Source: Streptomyces sp. Je 1-79 (GTDB taxonomy: Bacteria > Actinomycetota > Actinomycetes > Streptomycetales > Streptomycetaceae). From it: a DNA stretch of 64,000 bases. Position numbers and translations under genes: made by a program. Below the pieces are notes generated by a model. The model was not told the DNA's origin and did no database searches. It worked only from the letters and a program-made list of their open reading frames with translations. Shown in pieces: positions 17,835-28,343 of the stretch. The DNA is taken from positions 248,001 through 312,000 of the forward strand of contig NZ_JAMGSL010000007.1 in NCBI RefSeq assembly GCF_025195125.1. The letters are read 5' to 3'. Each line of letters opens with the position of its first letter. Position 1 is the stretch's first letter.

Positions 17835-18815
17835 ATGCAAATAGAACCGGATAAAACGGGGCATCCTCATACGCACGCCGAGCTGTGCGAAGCGGGCACA
17901 CGGGTCTATAAAGAGGCCCTGCGAACGGGGCGTGTCGCACGGTCGGACATCGAGTCGACGCCCTGTCTGATGGACCTCGACCTCCTTCGGCCCGACCCGG
18001 ACGACGTCCAGTGGCTCCGGCCGGTTCCCCCCTCGGCCGCCCTGGCCCGGCTCCTGCTCCCGATCGAGAAGGAGATCCAGGAGCGTAGGCGCCTGAGCAT
18101 CGAACTCTCCGACGCGTTCGAGCCATTCATGTCGATCAGCACCCAGGACCCCTCCACGACGCACGCCATCACGGTCCTGGAAGGCCTGACGAGGATCAAC
18201 ACCTCGCTGGACCGCGTCGTGGCCGAATGCTCCTCGGAACTGCTCACCGTGCAGCCCGGCAGCGGCCGCAGCGCGCACACCTTCGGCGAGGCCCTGCGCC
18301 GCGTCCGGCCCCTGCTCGGCCGCGGCATCCGGATGCGGACGCTCTATCAGCACACGGCCCGGCACCAGCCCATCACGCTGGCCTACCTCGAACGCATCGG
18401 CCCCGAGGTCGAGGTCCGCACCCTCGAGGAGATCATCGACCGGCTCATCATCGTGGACCGCAAGGTCGCCTTCGTGCCCGCCAGCCGGGACCGCCAGGTC
18501 GCCCTCGAACTGCGCCACACCGGCCTGGTCGAGTATCTCGTCGGCGTCTTCGAGCAGTTCTGGCTCCAGGCGATCCCGCTGGACAACCCGGTCACCTACG
18601 AGCCGCCGCTGGACGGCATCAGCGGCATCCAGCGCTCCATCGCCAAACTCCTCGTCGAGGGCCACGTCGACGAGGCCATCGCCCGCCGGCTCGGAATGAA
18701 CGTCAGGACGTGCCGGGCCCACATCGCCAAGCTCGCCTCCGCCCTCGGAAGCGGCAGCCGCGCCCAGCTCGGCTACCTCATCGCCCAGTCCGGAATCCTG
18801 GAGCAGGAACACTGA
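17835..18815 (+). CDS. HTH regulator with TrmB-like (PLD-fold) sensor domain and LuxR-type C-terminal HTH
   Basis: A 326-residue predicted transcription factor. Residues about 150-225 (LLGRGIRMRTLYQHTARHQPITLAYLERIG, EVRTLEEIIDRLIIVDRKVAFVPA) match the TrmB/PLD-like ligand-sensing segment found in many Streptomyces regulators. The C-terminus (IQRSIAKLLVEGHVDEAIARRLGMNVRTCRAHIAKLASALGSGSRAQLGYL) is a LuxR-type helix-turn-helix. I chose ATG 17835 because GGGGGTG lies 8 bp upstream; an in-frame ATG at 17793 lacks a ribosome-binding site. It diverges from the DPGW peptide operon with 128 bp between the starts, so it probably regulates that operon. Confidence 0.85.
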   Translation: MQIEPDKTGHPHTHAELCEAGTRVYKEALRTGRVARSDIESTPCLMDLDLLRPDPDDVQWLRPVPPSAALARLLLPIEKEIQERRRLSIELSDAFEPFMSISTQDPSTTHAITVLEGLTRINTSLDRVVAECSSELLTVQPGSGRSAHTFGEALRRVRPLLGRGIRMRTLYQHTARHQPITLAYLERIGPEVEVRTLEEIIDRLIIVDRKVAFVPASRDRQVALELRHTGLVEYLVGVFEQFWLQAIPLDNPVTYEPPLDGISGIQRSIAKLLVEGHVDEAIARRLGMNVRTCRAHIAKLASALGSGSRAQLGYLIAQSGILEQEH

Positions 18816-18817
18816 TC

Positions 18818-19291
18818 GTGTACGTACAGATCGACCTGGACGGCCCCGCGGGGACCCTGCGCGTCTCCGGGCACGGAATGCCCACCGTGGAGCTCGTACG
18901 GGCGCTGGGCGACGCACCCGAGCCGCTGATCCCCATCGGCACCCGGCGCGCGTCCCGGCTCACCCTGACCGTCGACGGCGCGCCCGCGCGCATCCGGCCC
19001 GGCCGGGGGCGGCTGCTGCGGCGCTCGTACCGGGTCGACGCCACGGTCGCCGGCACGCGCTACCGGCTCGTCCCCTGCTCGTACGCCGAGAGCCGGCTGC
19101 TCCGCGACGGCCGCCCCCTGGGCGCCCTGGAGTCCTCCGGCGACGGCACGGTGGACGCGGAGTGGGCGCCCGGCACCGGGCCCGAGCCGCTGGACCGGGC
19201 CGTCGGGACCGCGCTCGCCGCCGCGTTCGGCACGGGCGCGGCGCCCTGGTGGGACACGGCCACGAACATCGTCGCCGAACTCATCCCGTAG
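18818..19291 (+). CDS. Hypothetical protein cotranscribed with the TrmB/LuxR-type regulator
   Basis: A 157-residue soluble protein starting at GTG 18818, 2 bp after the regulator stop, so translation is probably coupled. The sequence is beta-rich (VYVQIDLDGPAGTLRVSGHG, LTLTVDGAPARIRPGRGRLLRRSYRVDATVAGTRYRLVPCSYAESRLLRDGRPLGAL) and ends in a helix (LDRAVGTALAAAFGTGAAPWWDTATNIVAELIP). I see no catalytic motif. The tubby/LURP-like pattern of repeated beta hairpins is a loose resemblance only. Its linkage to the regulator suggests a role in the same locus. Confidence 0.7.
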   Translation: MYVQIDLDGPAGTLRVSGHGMPTVELVRALGDAPEPLIPIGTRRASRLTLTVDGAPARIRPGRGRLLRRSYRVDATVAGTRYRLVPCSYAESRLLRDGRPLGALESSGDGTVDAEWAPGTGPEPLDRAVGTALAAAFGTGAAPWWDTATNIVAELIP

Positions 19292-19320
19292 GACCGACGG
19301 CCGCCGGAGAGCCGCCCGTA

Positions 19321-19375
19321 CGTACGACGAGACCCCCTCCCCGGAGGACCGGAACGGAGGGGGTCTCGTCGTACG
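19321..19375. terminator. Long bidirectional terminator
   Basis: Perfect 20-base arms (19321-19340 and 19356-19375) with a 15-base loop separate the plus-strand hypothetical gene from the minus-strand hspR end. Confidence 0.88.
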
Positions 19376-19380
19376 GAGCT

Positions 19381-19830
19381 CTACTCGCCGCGCTTCGGGC
19401 GCCACACCACCAGCGCGCTCGCCTGCTGCACATCGGTGTACGGCACCAGGTCGCGCCGGTAGGAGGCGTGCACCTGCGCCTCGCGCTGGCGCATGGCCGA
19501 CGCCGCGCCCTCCACCGCCGCCGACAGCTCGGCGACCCGCTGCTGCAGCGCCGCGACCTGGTTCTCCAGCTCGATGATGCGCTTGATGCCCGCCAGGTTG
19601 ATGCCCTCGTCCTGCGACAACGCCTGCACCGTGCGGAGCAGTTCGATGTCACGGGCCGAGTAGCGCCGGCCCCGGCCCGCCGTGCGGTCGGGCGAGACCA
19701 GACCGAGGCGGTCGTACTGACGCAGCGTCTGCGGGTGCAGGCCCGACAGCTGGGCCGCCACCGAGATGACGTAGACCGGTGTCTCGTCGGTCAGTTCGTA
19801 AGGGTTTCGGCTGCGTCCCGGTCTGTCCAT
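19381..19830 (-). CDS. hspR: Heat-shock repressor HspR (MerR family)
   Basis: A 149-residue MerR-type repressor that binds HAIR sites together with DnaK as corepressor. The N-terminal winged helix is clear: PVYVISVAAQLSGLHPQTLRQYDRLGLVSPDRTAGRGRRYSARDIELL, followed by a coiled-coil (IIELENQVAALQQRVAELSAAV). The C-terminal VVWRPKRGE tail is typical of HspR. It is the last gene of the dnaK-grpE-dnaJ-hspR operon, starting 4 bp after the dnaJ stop, which gives autoregulation through the HAIR sites at 23570-23642. Confidence 0.96.
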   Translation of the reverse strand: MDRPGRSRNPYELTDETPVYVISVAAQLSGLHPQTLRQYDRLGLVSPDRTAGRGRRYSARDIELLRTVQALSQDEGINLAGIKRIIELENQVAALQQRVAELSAAVEGAASAMRQREAQVHASYRRDLVPYTDVQQASALVVWRPKRGE

Positions 19831-19834
19831 CGGG

Positions 19835-21022
19835 TCAAGCTCCCTTCGCGGCCTGGAACAACTCTGCCCTGGGGTCCTCGCCCGCCGTCGCCTCACGGTA
19901 GGTCTCGAGGGCCTCGCGGGCCTTGTCGTCGAGCTCCTGGGGCACCGCGACCTCCACCGTCACCAGCAGGTCGCCGCGCGTCCCGTCCTTGCGGACCGCG
20001 CCCTTGCCCCGGGCTCGCATCGTCCGGCCGTTGGGGGTGCCGGCCGGAAGCTTCAGCGTCACCGCCGGGCCGCCCAGCGTCGGCACCTTGATCTCGCCGC
20101 CGAGCGCCGCCTCGACGAAGGTGACCGGCACGGTGACAGTCAGGTTGTCGTCCTTGCGGCCGAAGACCGGGTGCGCGTCGACGTGGACCACGACGTACAG
20201 ATCGCCGCTCGGCCCGCCGCGCTCGCCCGGGGTGCCCTTGCCGCGCAGCCGGATCCGCTGCCCGTCGGAGACCCCGGCGGGGATGCGGACCTGCATGGTG
20301 CGGGAGGACTTGGCCCGCCCGCTGCCCTTGCAGACCTCGCAGGGGGTCTCCGCGATCAGGCCGCGCCCCTTGCAGTCCACGCACGGGTCGGTGAGCGAGA
20401 ACGAGCCGCTGCCGCCGCGCGAGACCTGGCCGGTGCCGACACAGGTCGGACAGACGCGGGGCGTGCCGTTCTTGTCGCCGGTGCCCGAACAGGCCTTGCA
20501 GGGCGCCTGGGAGGACATCCGCAGGGGCACCGTGGCGCCGTCCACGGCCTCGGTGAAGCTGAGCGTCACCTCGGACTCGATGTCCTGACCGCGGCGCGGC
20601 TGCGTACGCGTGCCCGCGCCGCCGCCCGCGCCCCGGTTGAACAGGCCGCCGAAGACGTCGCCGAGACCACCGCCGAAGCCGCCGGCCCCGGCCGTTCCGC
20701 CGGGACCCTGGGCGCCGCCGAAGAGGTCGCCCAGGTCGAAGTTGAAGTTGCCGCCGCCCGGGCCTCCGGCACGGAAGCCTCCGTTGCCGAAGAGCGCGCG
20801 GGCGTCGTCGTACTCCTTGCGCTTCTTGGGGTCGCCGAGGACGTCGTTCGCCTCGGAGATCTCCTTGAAGCGCGCCTCGGCGCTGGTGTCGTTCTTGTTG
20901 GCGTCCGGGTGGTTCTCGCGGGCGAGCTTCCGGTACGCCTTCTTGATCTCGGCGTCGGTGGCGTCCTTGGGGACGCCGAGAACCTTGTAGTAGTCCTTCT
21001 CGACGAAGTCCTTCGTACTCAT
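19835..21022 (-). CDS. dnaJ: Molecular chaperone DnaJ (Hsp40)
   Basis: A 395-residue type I Hsp40 cochaperone that delivers substrates to DnaK and stimulates its ATPase. It has an N-terminal J domain with the HPD tripeptide (ARENHPDANKN), a Gly/Phe-rich region (about residues 75-145), four zinc-finger repeats of CxxCxGxG type (CKACSGTG, CPTCVGTG, CVDCKGRG, CEVCKGSG), and the C-terminal substrate-binding beta domains (MQVRIPAGVSDGQRIRLRGKG). It lies between grpE and hspR in the HspR-controlled operon. Confidence 0.97.
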   Translation of the reverse strand: MSTKDFVEKDYYKVLGVPKDATDAEIKKAYRKLARENHPDANKNDTSAEARFKEISEANDVLGDPKKRKEYDDARALFGNGGFRAGGPGGGNFNFDLGDLFGGAQGPGGTAGAGGFGGGLGDVFGGLFNRGAGGGAGTRTQPRRGQDIESEVTLSFTEAVDGATVPLRMSSQAPCKACSGTGDKNGTPRVCPTCVGTGQVSRGGSGSFSLTDPCVDCKGRGLIAETPCEVCKGSGRAKSSRTMQVRIPAGVSDGQRIRLRGKGTPGERGGPSGDLYVVVHVDAHPVFGRKDDNLTVTVPVTFVEAALGGEIKVPTLGGPAVTLKLPAGTPNGRTMRARGKGAVRKDGTRGDLLVTVEVAVPQELDDKAREALETYREATAGEDPRAELFQAAKGA

Positions 21023-21052
21023 CGACGTCCCTCCTCTCGGACGATCCTCGCG

Positions 21053-21702
21053 CTAGCCCTCCTCGGGGCCACCGCTCTCCTCGTCTGCCGACTTCTCTTC
21101 CTTCGCGGCCGGCGTCGCCCCGGGCTGGGGCTCGGCCACCGCGACGCGCGCGGGCCGGATGGTCCGCTCGCCGATCCGGTACCCCGGCTGCAGGATCGCC
21201 ACGCAGGTCGTCTCGGTGACGTCCGGTGCGTAGCTGTGCATCAGGGCCTCGTGGATCGTCGGGTCGAAGGGCTCGCCCTCCTTGCCGAACTGCTGCAGCC
21301 CCATCTTGGCGGCCACCGTCTCCAGCGACTCGGCCACCGACTTGAAGCCGCCCACGAGCTCGCCGTGGTCCCGGGCCCGGCCGATGTCGTCGAGCACGGG
21401 CAGCAGCTCCGTCAGGAGACCCGCGACCGCGATCTCCTTGACGGTGACCCGGTCACGCTCCACCCGGCGGCGGTAGTTCTGGTACTCGGCCTGGAGCCGC
21501 TGGAGGTCCGCCGTGCGCTCGCCGAGCGCGCTGCGCAGCTGGTCCAGCTGGGCCGTCAGACCGGCCGTCTGTGCGGCGTCCCCGGCCGGGGCCGCCGGAC
21601 CCTCCTCCGTGGAGGGGGTCTCGGCGGCCTCGGCGACGTCGTCGGTGCCGGCGCCGGAGGGGACGTCGGGCTTCTCCTCGAAGCCCGGGGTCTCCTCCGT
21701 CA

Positions 21703-21703
<1 letters not shown>
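21053..21703 (-). CDS. grpE: Nucleotide exchange factor GrpE
   Basis: A 216-residue dimeric exchange factor for DnaK. The N-terminus is acidic and disordered, then a long coiled-coil (LTAQLDQLRSALGERTADLQRLQAEYQNYRRRVERDR) leads to the conserved C-terminal beta domain (GVTVTE-type region here as EGEPFDPTIHEALMHS, then PGYRIGERTIRPARVAVA). Its ATG overlaps the dnaK stop by one base (TGATG), so translation is coupled. It belongs to the dnaK operon. Confidence 0.96.
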
Positions 21704-23613
<1,910 letters not shown>

Positions 23614-23621
23614 TCAACAGA

Positions 23622-23642
23622 CCTGAGTGGAGGTGACTCAAC
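23622..23642. promoter_or_regulatory. HAIR operator 2 of the dnaK operon
   Basis: CCTGAGT-N7-ACTCAAC matches HAIR at 12 of 14 positions, 52 bp upstream of site 1 (centre to centre). A third, poorly spaced pair of half-sites (CTGAG-N5-CTCAA) lies at 23651-23665 and may be a weak third site. Confidence 0.88.
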
Positions 23643-23810
23643 TCTTCACCCTGAGAGGCGCTCAAAGAGCCGCGGATGGCGCGTCATTCCCCGGATCGGA
23701 CCCCTGACCCGTGAGAGAGTCCGGGATACCCCTGCCGGGCAAAGCGGGAGTACCGGGCATATCCCACGAATATCCCATGAACGTCACTCGAAAGGGTGTG
23801 GGGAAGCGTC

Positions 23811-24308
23811 ATGACGGCCAAGCGCGCACTCGACCTCCTCGGCGGGCTCGCCCTGCTGGCCGTCCTCGCCCCCCTGCTCGCCGCCGTCGCCCTCTCCCTC
23901 GCACTCGCCACGGCCGGTGCCGGCGGGGTGATGCGCCGCAGGACCGTCGCGGGCCGGGGCGGGCAGGCCTTCACCATGCTCACGTTCCGCACGAAGGGCC
24001 CGCTGGCCGGACTGCCCCTCCTGCTGCACGTCGTACGGGGGGAGATGTCCCTGGTCGGCCCGTGTCCGCTCACGCCCGGACACCGCGAGTGCGTGGGCGA
24101 GTCCCGGCGCCGCCTCTCGGTGCACCCCGGCATGACCGGGCTGTGGCAGATCAGCGGGCGCTCGGAGCTGCCCTGGGAGGAGCGCGAGCTGCTCGACCTC
24201 CACTATGTGGACCACCACTGGCTGGGAATGGACCTGGCCATCCTGGCGCGTACGCTTCCAGCAGTCCGTCGGCGTCGCGCGGCACGGCCCTCGGCAAGGC
24301 TTGCCTGA
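23811..24308 (+). CDS. Short bacterial sugar transferase (polyprenyl-phosphate sugar-phosphate transferase core)
   Basis: A 165-residue protein corresponding to the catalytic core of the WcaJ/CpsE-type phosphoglycosyl transferases. It has a hydrophobic re-entrant helix (ALDLLGGLALLAVLAPLLAAVALSLAL), FTMLTFRTKG, the MSLVGPCPLTPGH motif, and HPGMTGLWQISGRSELPWEERELLDLHYV. Such enzymes load the first sugar phosphate onto undecaprenyl phosphate for exopolysaccharide synthesis. The usual KxFRSM motif is changed to TFRTKG and the adjoining acidic catalytic pair is not clearly present, so activity is uncertain. The start is supported by GGGGAAG. No other polysaccharide gene is nearby. Confidence 0.78.
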   Translation: MTAKRALDLLGGLALLAVLAPLLAAVALSLALATAGAGGVMRRRTVAGRGGQAFTMLTFRTKGPLAGLPLLLHVVRGEMSLVGPCPLTPGHRECVGESRRRLSVHPGMTGLWQISGRSELPWEERELLDLHYVDHHWLGMDLAILARTLPAVRRRRAARPSARLA

Positions 24309-24380
24309 GCGACACAGATCACCGCAGGCGCCGCTACAGCGCGGAGCCGTGAAGGGGTAATCTCAGCACGGACTGAATAA

Positions 24381-24396
24381 GTTACCGCTTAGTAGC
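24381..24396. promoter_or_regulatory. Imperfect palindrome upstream of the Fe-S oxidoreductase
   Basis: GTTAC-N6-GTAGC (one mismatch) in an unusually A/T-rich stretch 55 bp before the start at 24452. It could be a repressor operator or part of the promoter; evidence is weak. Confidence 0.3.
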
Positions 24397-24451
24397 GCCA
24401 CACTGGAGAGTGCAGGCGCTCCGCCTCGCAGGCCCGCCCGAGGAGCCCCTC

Positions 24452-26755
24452 ATGCAACTCGCCGCGATCATCGTGTCGATCGCCATCACGGTGGTGGCCG
24501 TCGCGCTGTTCGGCCGCGCCATCGCGCAGATCTACCGCTTCGTGAAGCTCGGCCAGCCCGTGCCCGCGGGAACGCGCACCGGCGATCCCACCCAGCGCAC
24601 CATCACGTTGGTCAAGGAGTTCCTCGGCCACACCCGTATGAACCGCTGGGGCATCGTCGGCGTGGCGCACTGGTTCGTGGCGGTCGGCTTCTTCTCGCTG
24701 CTGCTCACGATCGTCAACGCCTTCGGCCAGCTCTTCCAGGCCGACTGGCTGATCCCGATCATCGGCGACTGGCTGCCGTACGAGATCTTCACCGAGTTCC
24801 TCGGTCTGATGACCGTGCTCGGCATCGTCACCCTGATCGTGATCCGGCAGCTGAACCGGCCGGGCGGGGCGGGCCGCAAGTCCCGCTTCACGGGCTCCAA
24901 GACCGGCCAGGCGTACTTCGTCGAGGCCGTCATCCTGATCGTCGGCGTCTGCATCATGACGCTGCGCGCCCTGGAAGGCGTCCAGCACCACGTGACGAGC
25001 TGGGAGCCGGGCTTCTTCGCCTCGTACCCGCTGATCGCGCTGCTCGACGGGCTGGACCTGAGCACGATCCAGCACCTCACCTACTTCTTCGCGGCGCTCA
25101 AGATCGTCACGTCCTTCACCTGGATGATCACGGTCTCGCTGAACACCAACATGGGTGTCGCGTGGCACCGCTTCCTCGGTTTCCCGAACATCTGGTTCAA
25201 GCGGAACTCCGACGGCTCCACCGCGCTGGGCGCGCTCCAGCCGATGACGACCGCGGGCAAGGAGATCGACTGGGAGGACCCGGCCGAGGACGCCGTCTTC
25301 GGTGTCTCCCAGGTCGAGCAGTTCTCCTGGAAGGGCATCCTCGACTTCTCCACCTGCACCGAGTGCGGCCGCTGCCAGTCGCAGTGCCCCGCCTGGAACA
25401 CGGGCAAGCCGCTCTCCCCCAAGCTCCTGATCATGTCCCTGCGCGACCACGCGCACGCCAAGGCCCCGTACCTGCTGGCCGGCGGCGGCAAGGACATGGA
25501 GGGCAACGAGCAGGCCTCCGCCGAGCAGCTCAAGGACGTCCCCGCCGCCGCCCTCGCGGAGGCCGAGCGCCCGCTGATCGGCACCGCCGAGGAGAACGGC
25601 GTCATCGACCCGGACGTGCTGTGGTCCTGCACCACCTGCGGCGCCTGTGTCGAGCAGTGCCCGGTCGACATCGAGCACATCGACCACATCGTCGACATGC
25701 GCCGCTACCAGGTGATGATCGAGTCCGCCTTCCCCTCGGAGGCCGGCACGATGCTCAAGAACCTGGAGAAGAAGGGCAACCCCTGGGGCCTGGCCAAGAA
25801 GCAGCGCGTCGAGTGGACCAAGGAGGTCGACTTCGAGGTCCCGATCGTCGGCAAGGACGTCGAGGACCTCACCGAGGTCGACTACCTCTACTGGGTCGGC
25901 TGCGCCGGCGCCCTGGAGGACCGGGCCAAGAAGACCACCAAGGCCTTCGCCGAGCTGCTGCACATGGCGGGCGTCAAGTTCGCGATCATGGGCGGCGAGG
26001 AGAAGTGCACCGGTGACTCGCCGCGCCGCCTGGGCAACGAGCCGCTGTTCCAGCAGCTCGGCCAGGAGAACGTCGCGATGCTGAACATGGCGTTCGGCGA
26101 GGACGACGAGGACGAGTCGACCCGTAAGCCCAAGTCCGCGAAGAAGATCGTCGCGACCTGCCCGCACTGCTTCAACACGATCGCGAACGAGTACCCGCAG
26201 CTGGGCGGCGAGTTCGAGGTCATCCACCACACGCAGCTGCTCCAGCACCTCATCGACGAGGGCAAGCTGATCCCGGTGACGCCGGTCGAGGGTCTGATCA
26301 CCTACCACGACCCCTGCTACCTGGGCCGCCACAACAAGGTCTACACGCCGCCGCGCGAGATCATGGACAAGGTCCCGGGCCTGCGTCAGCAGGAGATGCA
26401 CCGCCACAAGGAGCGCGGCTTCTGCTGCGGCGCCGGCGGCGCGCGGATGTGGATGGAGGAGCGGATCGGCAAGCGCATCAACAACGAGCGCGTCGACGAG
26501 GCCCTCTCCCTCAACCCGGACATCGTCTCCACCGCCTGCCCGTTCTGCCTGGTCATGCTGACCGACTCGGTCAACGGCAAGAAGAACGAGGGCAAGGCGA
26601 AGGAGTCCGTCCAGGTCGTGGACGTGGCGCAGCTGCTCCTCGACTCGGTGAAGACCCCGGCGGAGCCCGAGGCCGACCCCGAGTCGGACCCCTCCGGCTC
26701 CTCCAGCTCCTCCAGCTCCTCCGGCGCCGAGGCGGAGTCGGTGTCGGCCGAGTAG
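24452..26755 (+). CDS. Membrane Fe-S oxidoreductase with CCG domains (EtfD-like)
   Basis: A 767-residue protein. Residues 1-240 hold about five to six membrane helices (MQLAAIIVSIAITVVAVALFG, WFVAVGFFSLLLTIVNAF, FLGLMTVLGIVTLIVI). Two [4Fe-4S] motifs follow (CTECGRCQSQCPAW and CTTCGACVEQCPVD), then two CCG cysteine-rich modules (GCAGALEDR region with CPHCFNT, and DPCYLGRHN with RGFCCGAGGARMWMEE). Related mycobacterial EtfD passes electrons from acyl-CoA dehydrogenases through electron-transfer flavoprotein to the menaquinone pool, so a role in fatty acid oxidation is likely. The start at 24452 has GAGGAG upstream. The Ser-rich C-terminal tail is low-complexity. Confidence 0.9.
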   Translation: MQLAAIIVSIAITVVAVALFGRAIAQIYRFVKLGQPVPAGTRTGDPTQRTITLVKEFLGHTRMNRWGIVGVAHWFVAVGFFSLLLTIVNAFGQLFQADWLIPIIGDWLPYEIFTEFLGLMTVLGIVTLIVIRQLNRPGGAGRKSRFTGSKTGQAYFVEAVILIVGVCIMTLRALEGVQHHVTSWEPGFFASYPLIALLDGLDLSTIQHLTYFFAALKIVTSFTWMITVSLNTNMGVAWHRFLGFPNIWFKRNSDGSTALGALQPMTTAGKEIDWEDPAEDAVFGVSQVEQFSWKGILDFSTCTECGRCQSQCPAWNTGKPLSPKLLIMSLRDHAHAKAPYLLAGGGKDMEGNEQASAEQLKDVPAAALAEAERPLIGTAEENGVIDPDVLWSCTTCGACVEQCPVDIEHIDHIVDMRRYQVMIESAFPSEAGTMLKNLEKKGNPWGLAKKQRVEWTKEVDFEVPIVGKDVEDLTEVDYLYWVGCAGALEDRAKKTTKAFAELLHMAGVKFAIMGGEEKCTGDSPRRLGNEPLFQQLGQENVAMLNMAFGEDDEDESTRKPKSAKKIVATCPHCFNTIANEYPQLGGEFEVIHHTQLLQHLIDEGKLIPVTPVEGLITYHDPCYLGRHNKVYTPPREIMDKVPGLRQQEMHRHKERGFCCGAGGARMWMEERIGKRINNERVDEALSLNPDIVSTACPFCLVMLTDSVNGKKNEGKAKESVQVVDVAQLLLDSVKTPAEPEADPESDPSGSSSSSSSSGAEAESVSAE

Positions 26756-26770
26756 TCGGTTCCGTACGTA

Positions 26771-26809
26771 CGAAGGGCCGCCCCGCGCATGCAGCGGGGC
26801 GGCCCTTCG
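26771..26809 (+). terminator. Terminator after the Fe-S oxidoreductase gene
   Basis: Perfect 16-base arms (CGAAGGGCCGCCCCGC and complement) with a 7-base loop, 16 bp after the stop. Confidence 0.88.
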
Positions 26810-26913
26810 CCGTGTCCGGCCTCCCCTGAGGACCTCCTGGGAGACCCCTAGGGGATGTCACAGCTCAGTGGCAAAGGAGCGCCCTCACAGCGGAAGCGGG
26901 TACGTTCATTGAC

Positions 26914-27762
26914 GTGGCTGGATTCAGGAACGGACGCGGCCGGGACAACCGCCCCCCGCAACAACAACCGCAGCAGGCGCCGTACGGGTACCCCGCGGCC
27001 CCGCCGCCCCACCCGCAGCAGCAGTGGCCTCAGCAGGCCCCTCAGAGCGGCAACGGCGGGTACGGGGAGCCGGAGTACTTCGGCGACCCGCACGGCGGGC
27101 AGCAGCAACAGCAGCACTACGCGGCGAACACGCCGGGGCACACGCAGATGTTCAGCGTGAACGACGACCCCTACGGCGACGCGGCGACGTACGACGCCGG
27201 CGCGGCCCCGGTCCCGACGGGCCCGCGCCTGCCGTGGAAGGCCCTGCTGAGCGGCATCGTGATGCGCCCGGCGCCGACGTTCCTGCAGATGCGGGACCAC
27301 GCGGTGTGGGGCCCCGCGCTGGTCGTCACGTTCCTCTACGGGCTGCTCGCGATCTTCGGCTTCGACCAGGCGCGTGAAGAGGCGATCAACGCGACGCTGT
27401 CGACGGCGATCCCCTACGTCCTGATGACGGGCGCCGGCTTCGTCGTCGGCGGTCTGATCCTCGGCGCGGTCACGCACACCATGGCGCGCCAGCTGGGCGG
27501 CGACGGCAGCTGGCAGCCGACGGTGGGCCTGTCGATGCTGATCATGTCCATCACGGACGCGCCCCGGCTGATCTTCGCGCTCTTCCTGGGCGGCGAGAAC
27601 GGCCTGGTGCAGGTCCTCGGCTGGATCACCTGGCTGGCGGCGGGCGCACTGTTCACGCTGATGGTGAGCCGCTCGCACGACCTGCCGTGGCCGAAGGCAC
27701 TGGGCGCGTCGGCGATCCAGCTGGTCGCCCTGCTGTCGCTGATCAAGCTCGGCACGCTGTAA
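26914..27762 (+). CDS. Yip1 domain membrane protein with Gln/Pro-rich N-terminus
   Basis: A 282-residue protein starting at GTG 26914. Residues 1-105 are disordered and rich in Gln, Pro, Gly and Tyr (QQQPQQAPYGYPAAPPPHPQQQW). The rest forms about five membrane helices with the Yip1 pattern (ALLSGIVMRPAPTFLQMRDHAVWGPALVVTFLYGLLAIFGF and YVLMTGAGFVVGGLILGAVTHTMARQLGG). Yip1 proteins of bacteria have no firm role. It stands alone between two terminators. Confidence 0.85.
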   Translation: MAGFRNGRGRDNRPPQQQPQQAPYGYPAAPPPHPQQQWPQQAPQSGNGGYGEPEYFGDPHGGQQQQQHYAANTPGHTQMFSVNDDPYGDAATYDAGAAPVPTGPRLPWKALLSGIVMRPAPTFLQMRDHAVWGPALVVTFLYGLLAIFGFDQAREEAINATLSTAIPYVLMTGAGFVVGGLILGAVTHTMARQLGGDGSWQPTVGLSMLIMSITDAPRLIFALFLGGENGLVQVLGWITWLAAGALFTLMVSRSHDLPWPKALGASAIQLVALLSLIKLGTL

Positions 27763-27778
27763 CCACGTACGGACATAC

Positions 27779-27815
27779 GAGAGGGCCCCCACCGCGAGCG
27801 GTGGGGGCCCTTCTC
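27779..27815. terminator. Bidirectional terminator
   Basis: A stem of about 13 bp (GGGCCCCCACCGC and complement) with a 3-base loop between convergent genes. Confidence 0.85.
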
Positions 27816-27832
27816 ATGAGCTCACGCGGGCC

Positions 27833-28330
27833 TCAGGCGTCGAGGACCTGACCCTCACGCCGCACGACGGGCGGCTCGACCGACCACGGGAAGTTGATCC
27901 ACTCGTCGGTCTTCTTCCACACGTACTCGCACTTCACGAGGGAGTGCGACTTCTCGTAGATGACGGCGGAGCGGACCTCGGCGACGTGGTCGACGCAGAA
28001 GTCGTGGACGAGCTTGAGGGTCTTGCCGGTGTCGGCGACGTCGTCGGCGATCAGGACCTTCTTGTCGGAGAAGTCGATCGCGTTCGGGACGGGCGCGAGC
28101 ATGACCGGCATCTCGAGCGTGGTGCCCACACCGGTGTAGAACTCCACGTTCACGAGGTGGATGTTCTTGCAGTCGAGGGCGTAGGCCAGACCGCCGGCGA
28201 CGAAGACGCCGCCGCGGGCGATGGAGAGGACGACGTCGGGCTCGTAGCCGTCGTCGGCGACGGTCTGCGCGAGCTCGCGGACGGCGCGCCCGAAGCCCTC
28301 GTACGTCAGGTTCTCGCGTACTTCACTCAT
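27833..28330 (-). CDS. Purine phosphoribosyltransferase (hypoxanthine/xanthine type)
   Basis: A 165-residue type I phosphoribosyltransferase. The PRPP loop VLIADDVADTGKTLKLV and the upstream VVLSIARGGVFVAGGLAYAL (PPi-binding loop) are clear. The short length and C-terminal INFPWS resemble xanthine/guanine salvage enzymes, which convert a purine base plus PRPP into the nucleotide. The exact base cannot be told. It lies 13 bp downstream of dcd on the same strand, so both nucleotide-metabolism genes are probably in one operon. Confidence 0.9.
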   Translation of the reverse strand: MSEVRENLTYEGFGRAVRELAQTVADDGYEPDVVLSIARGGVFVAGGLAYALDCKNIHLVNVEFYTGVGTTLEMPVMLAPVPNAIDFSDKKVLIADDVADTGKTLKLVHDFCVDHVAEVRSAVIYEKSHSLVKCEYVWKKTDEWINFPWSVEPPVVRREGQVLDA

Positions 28331-28343
28331 GCCGGCCGCCGCC

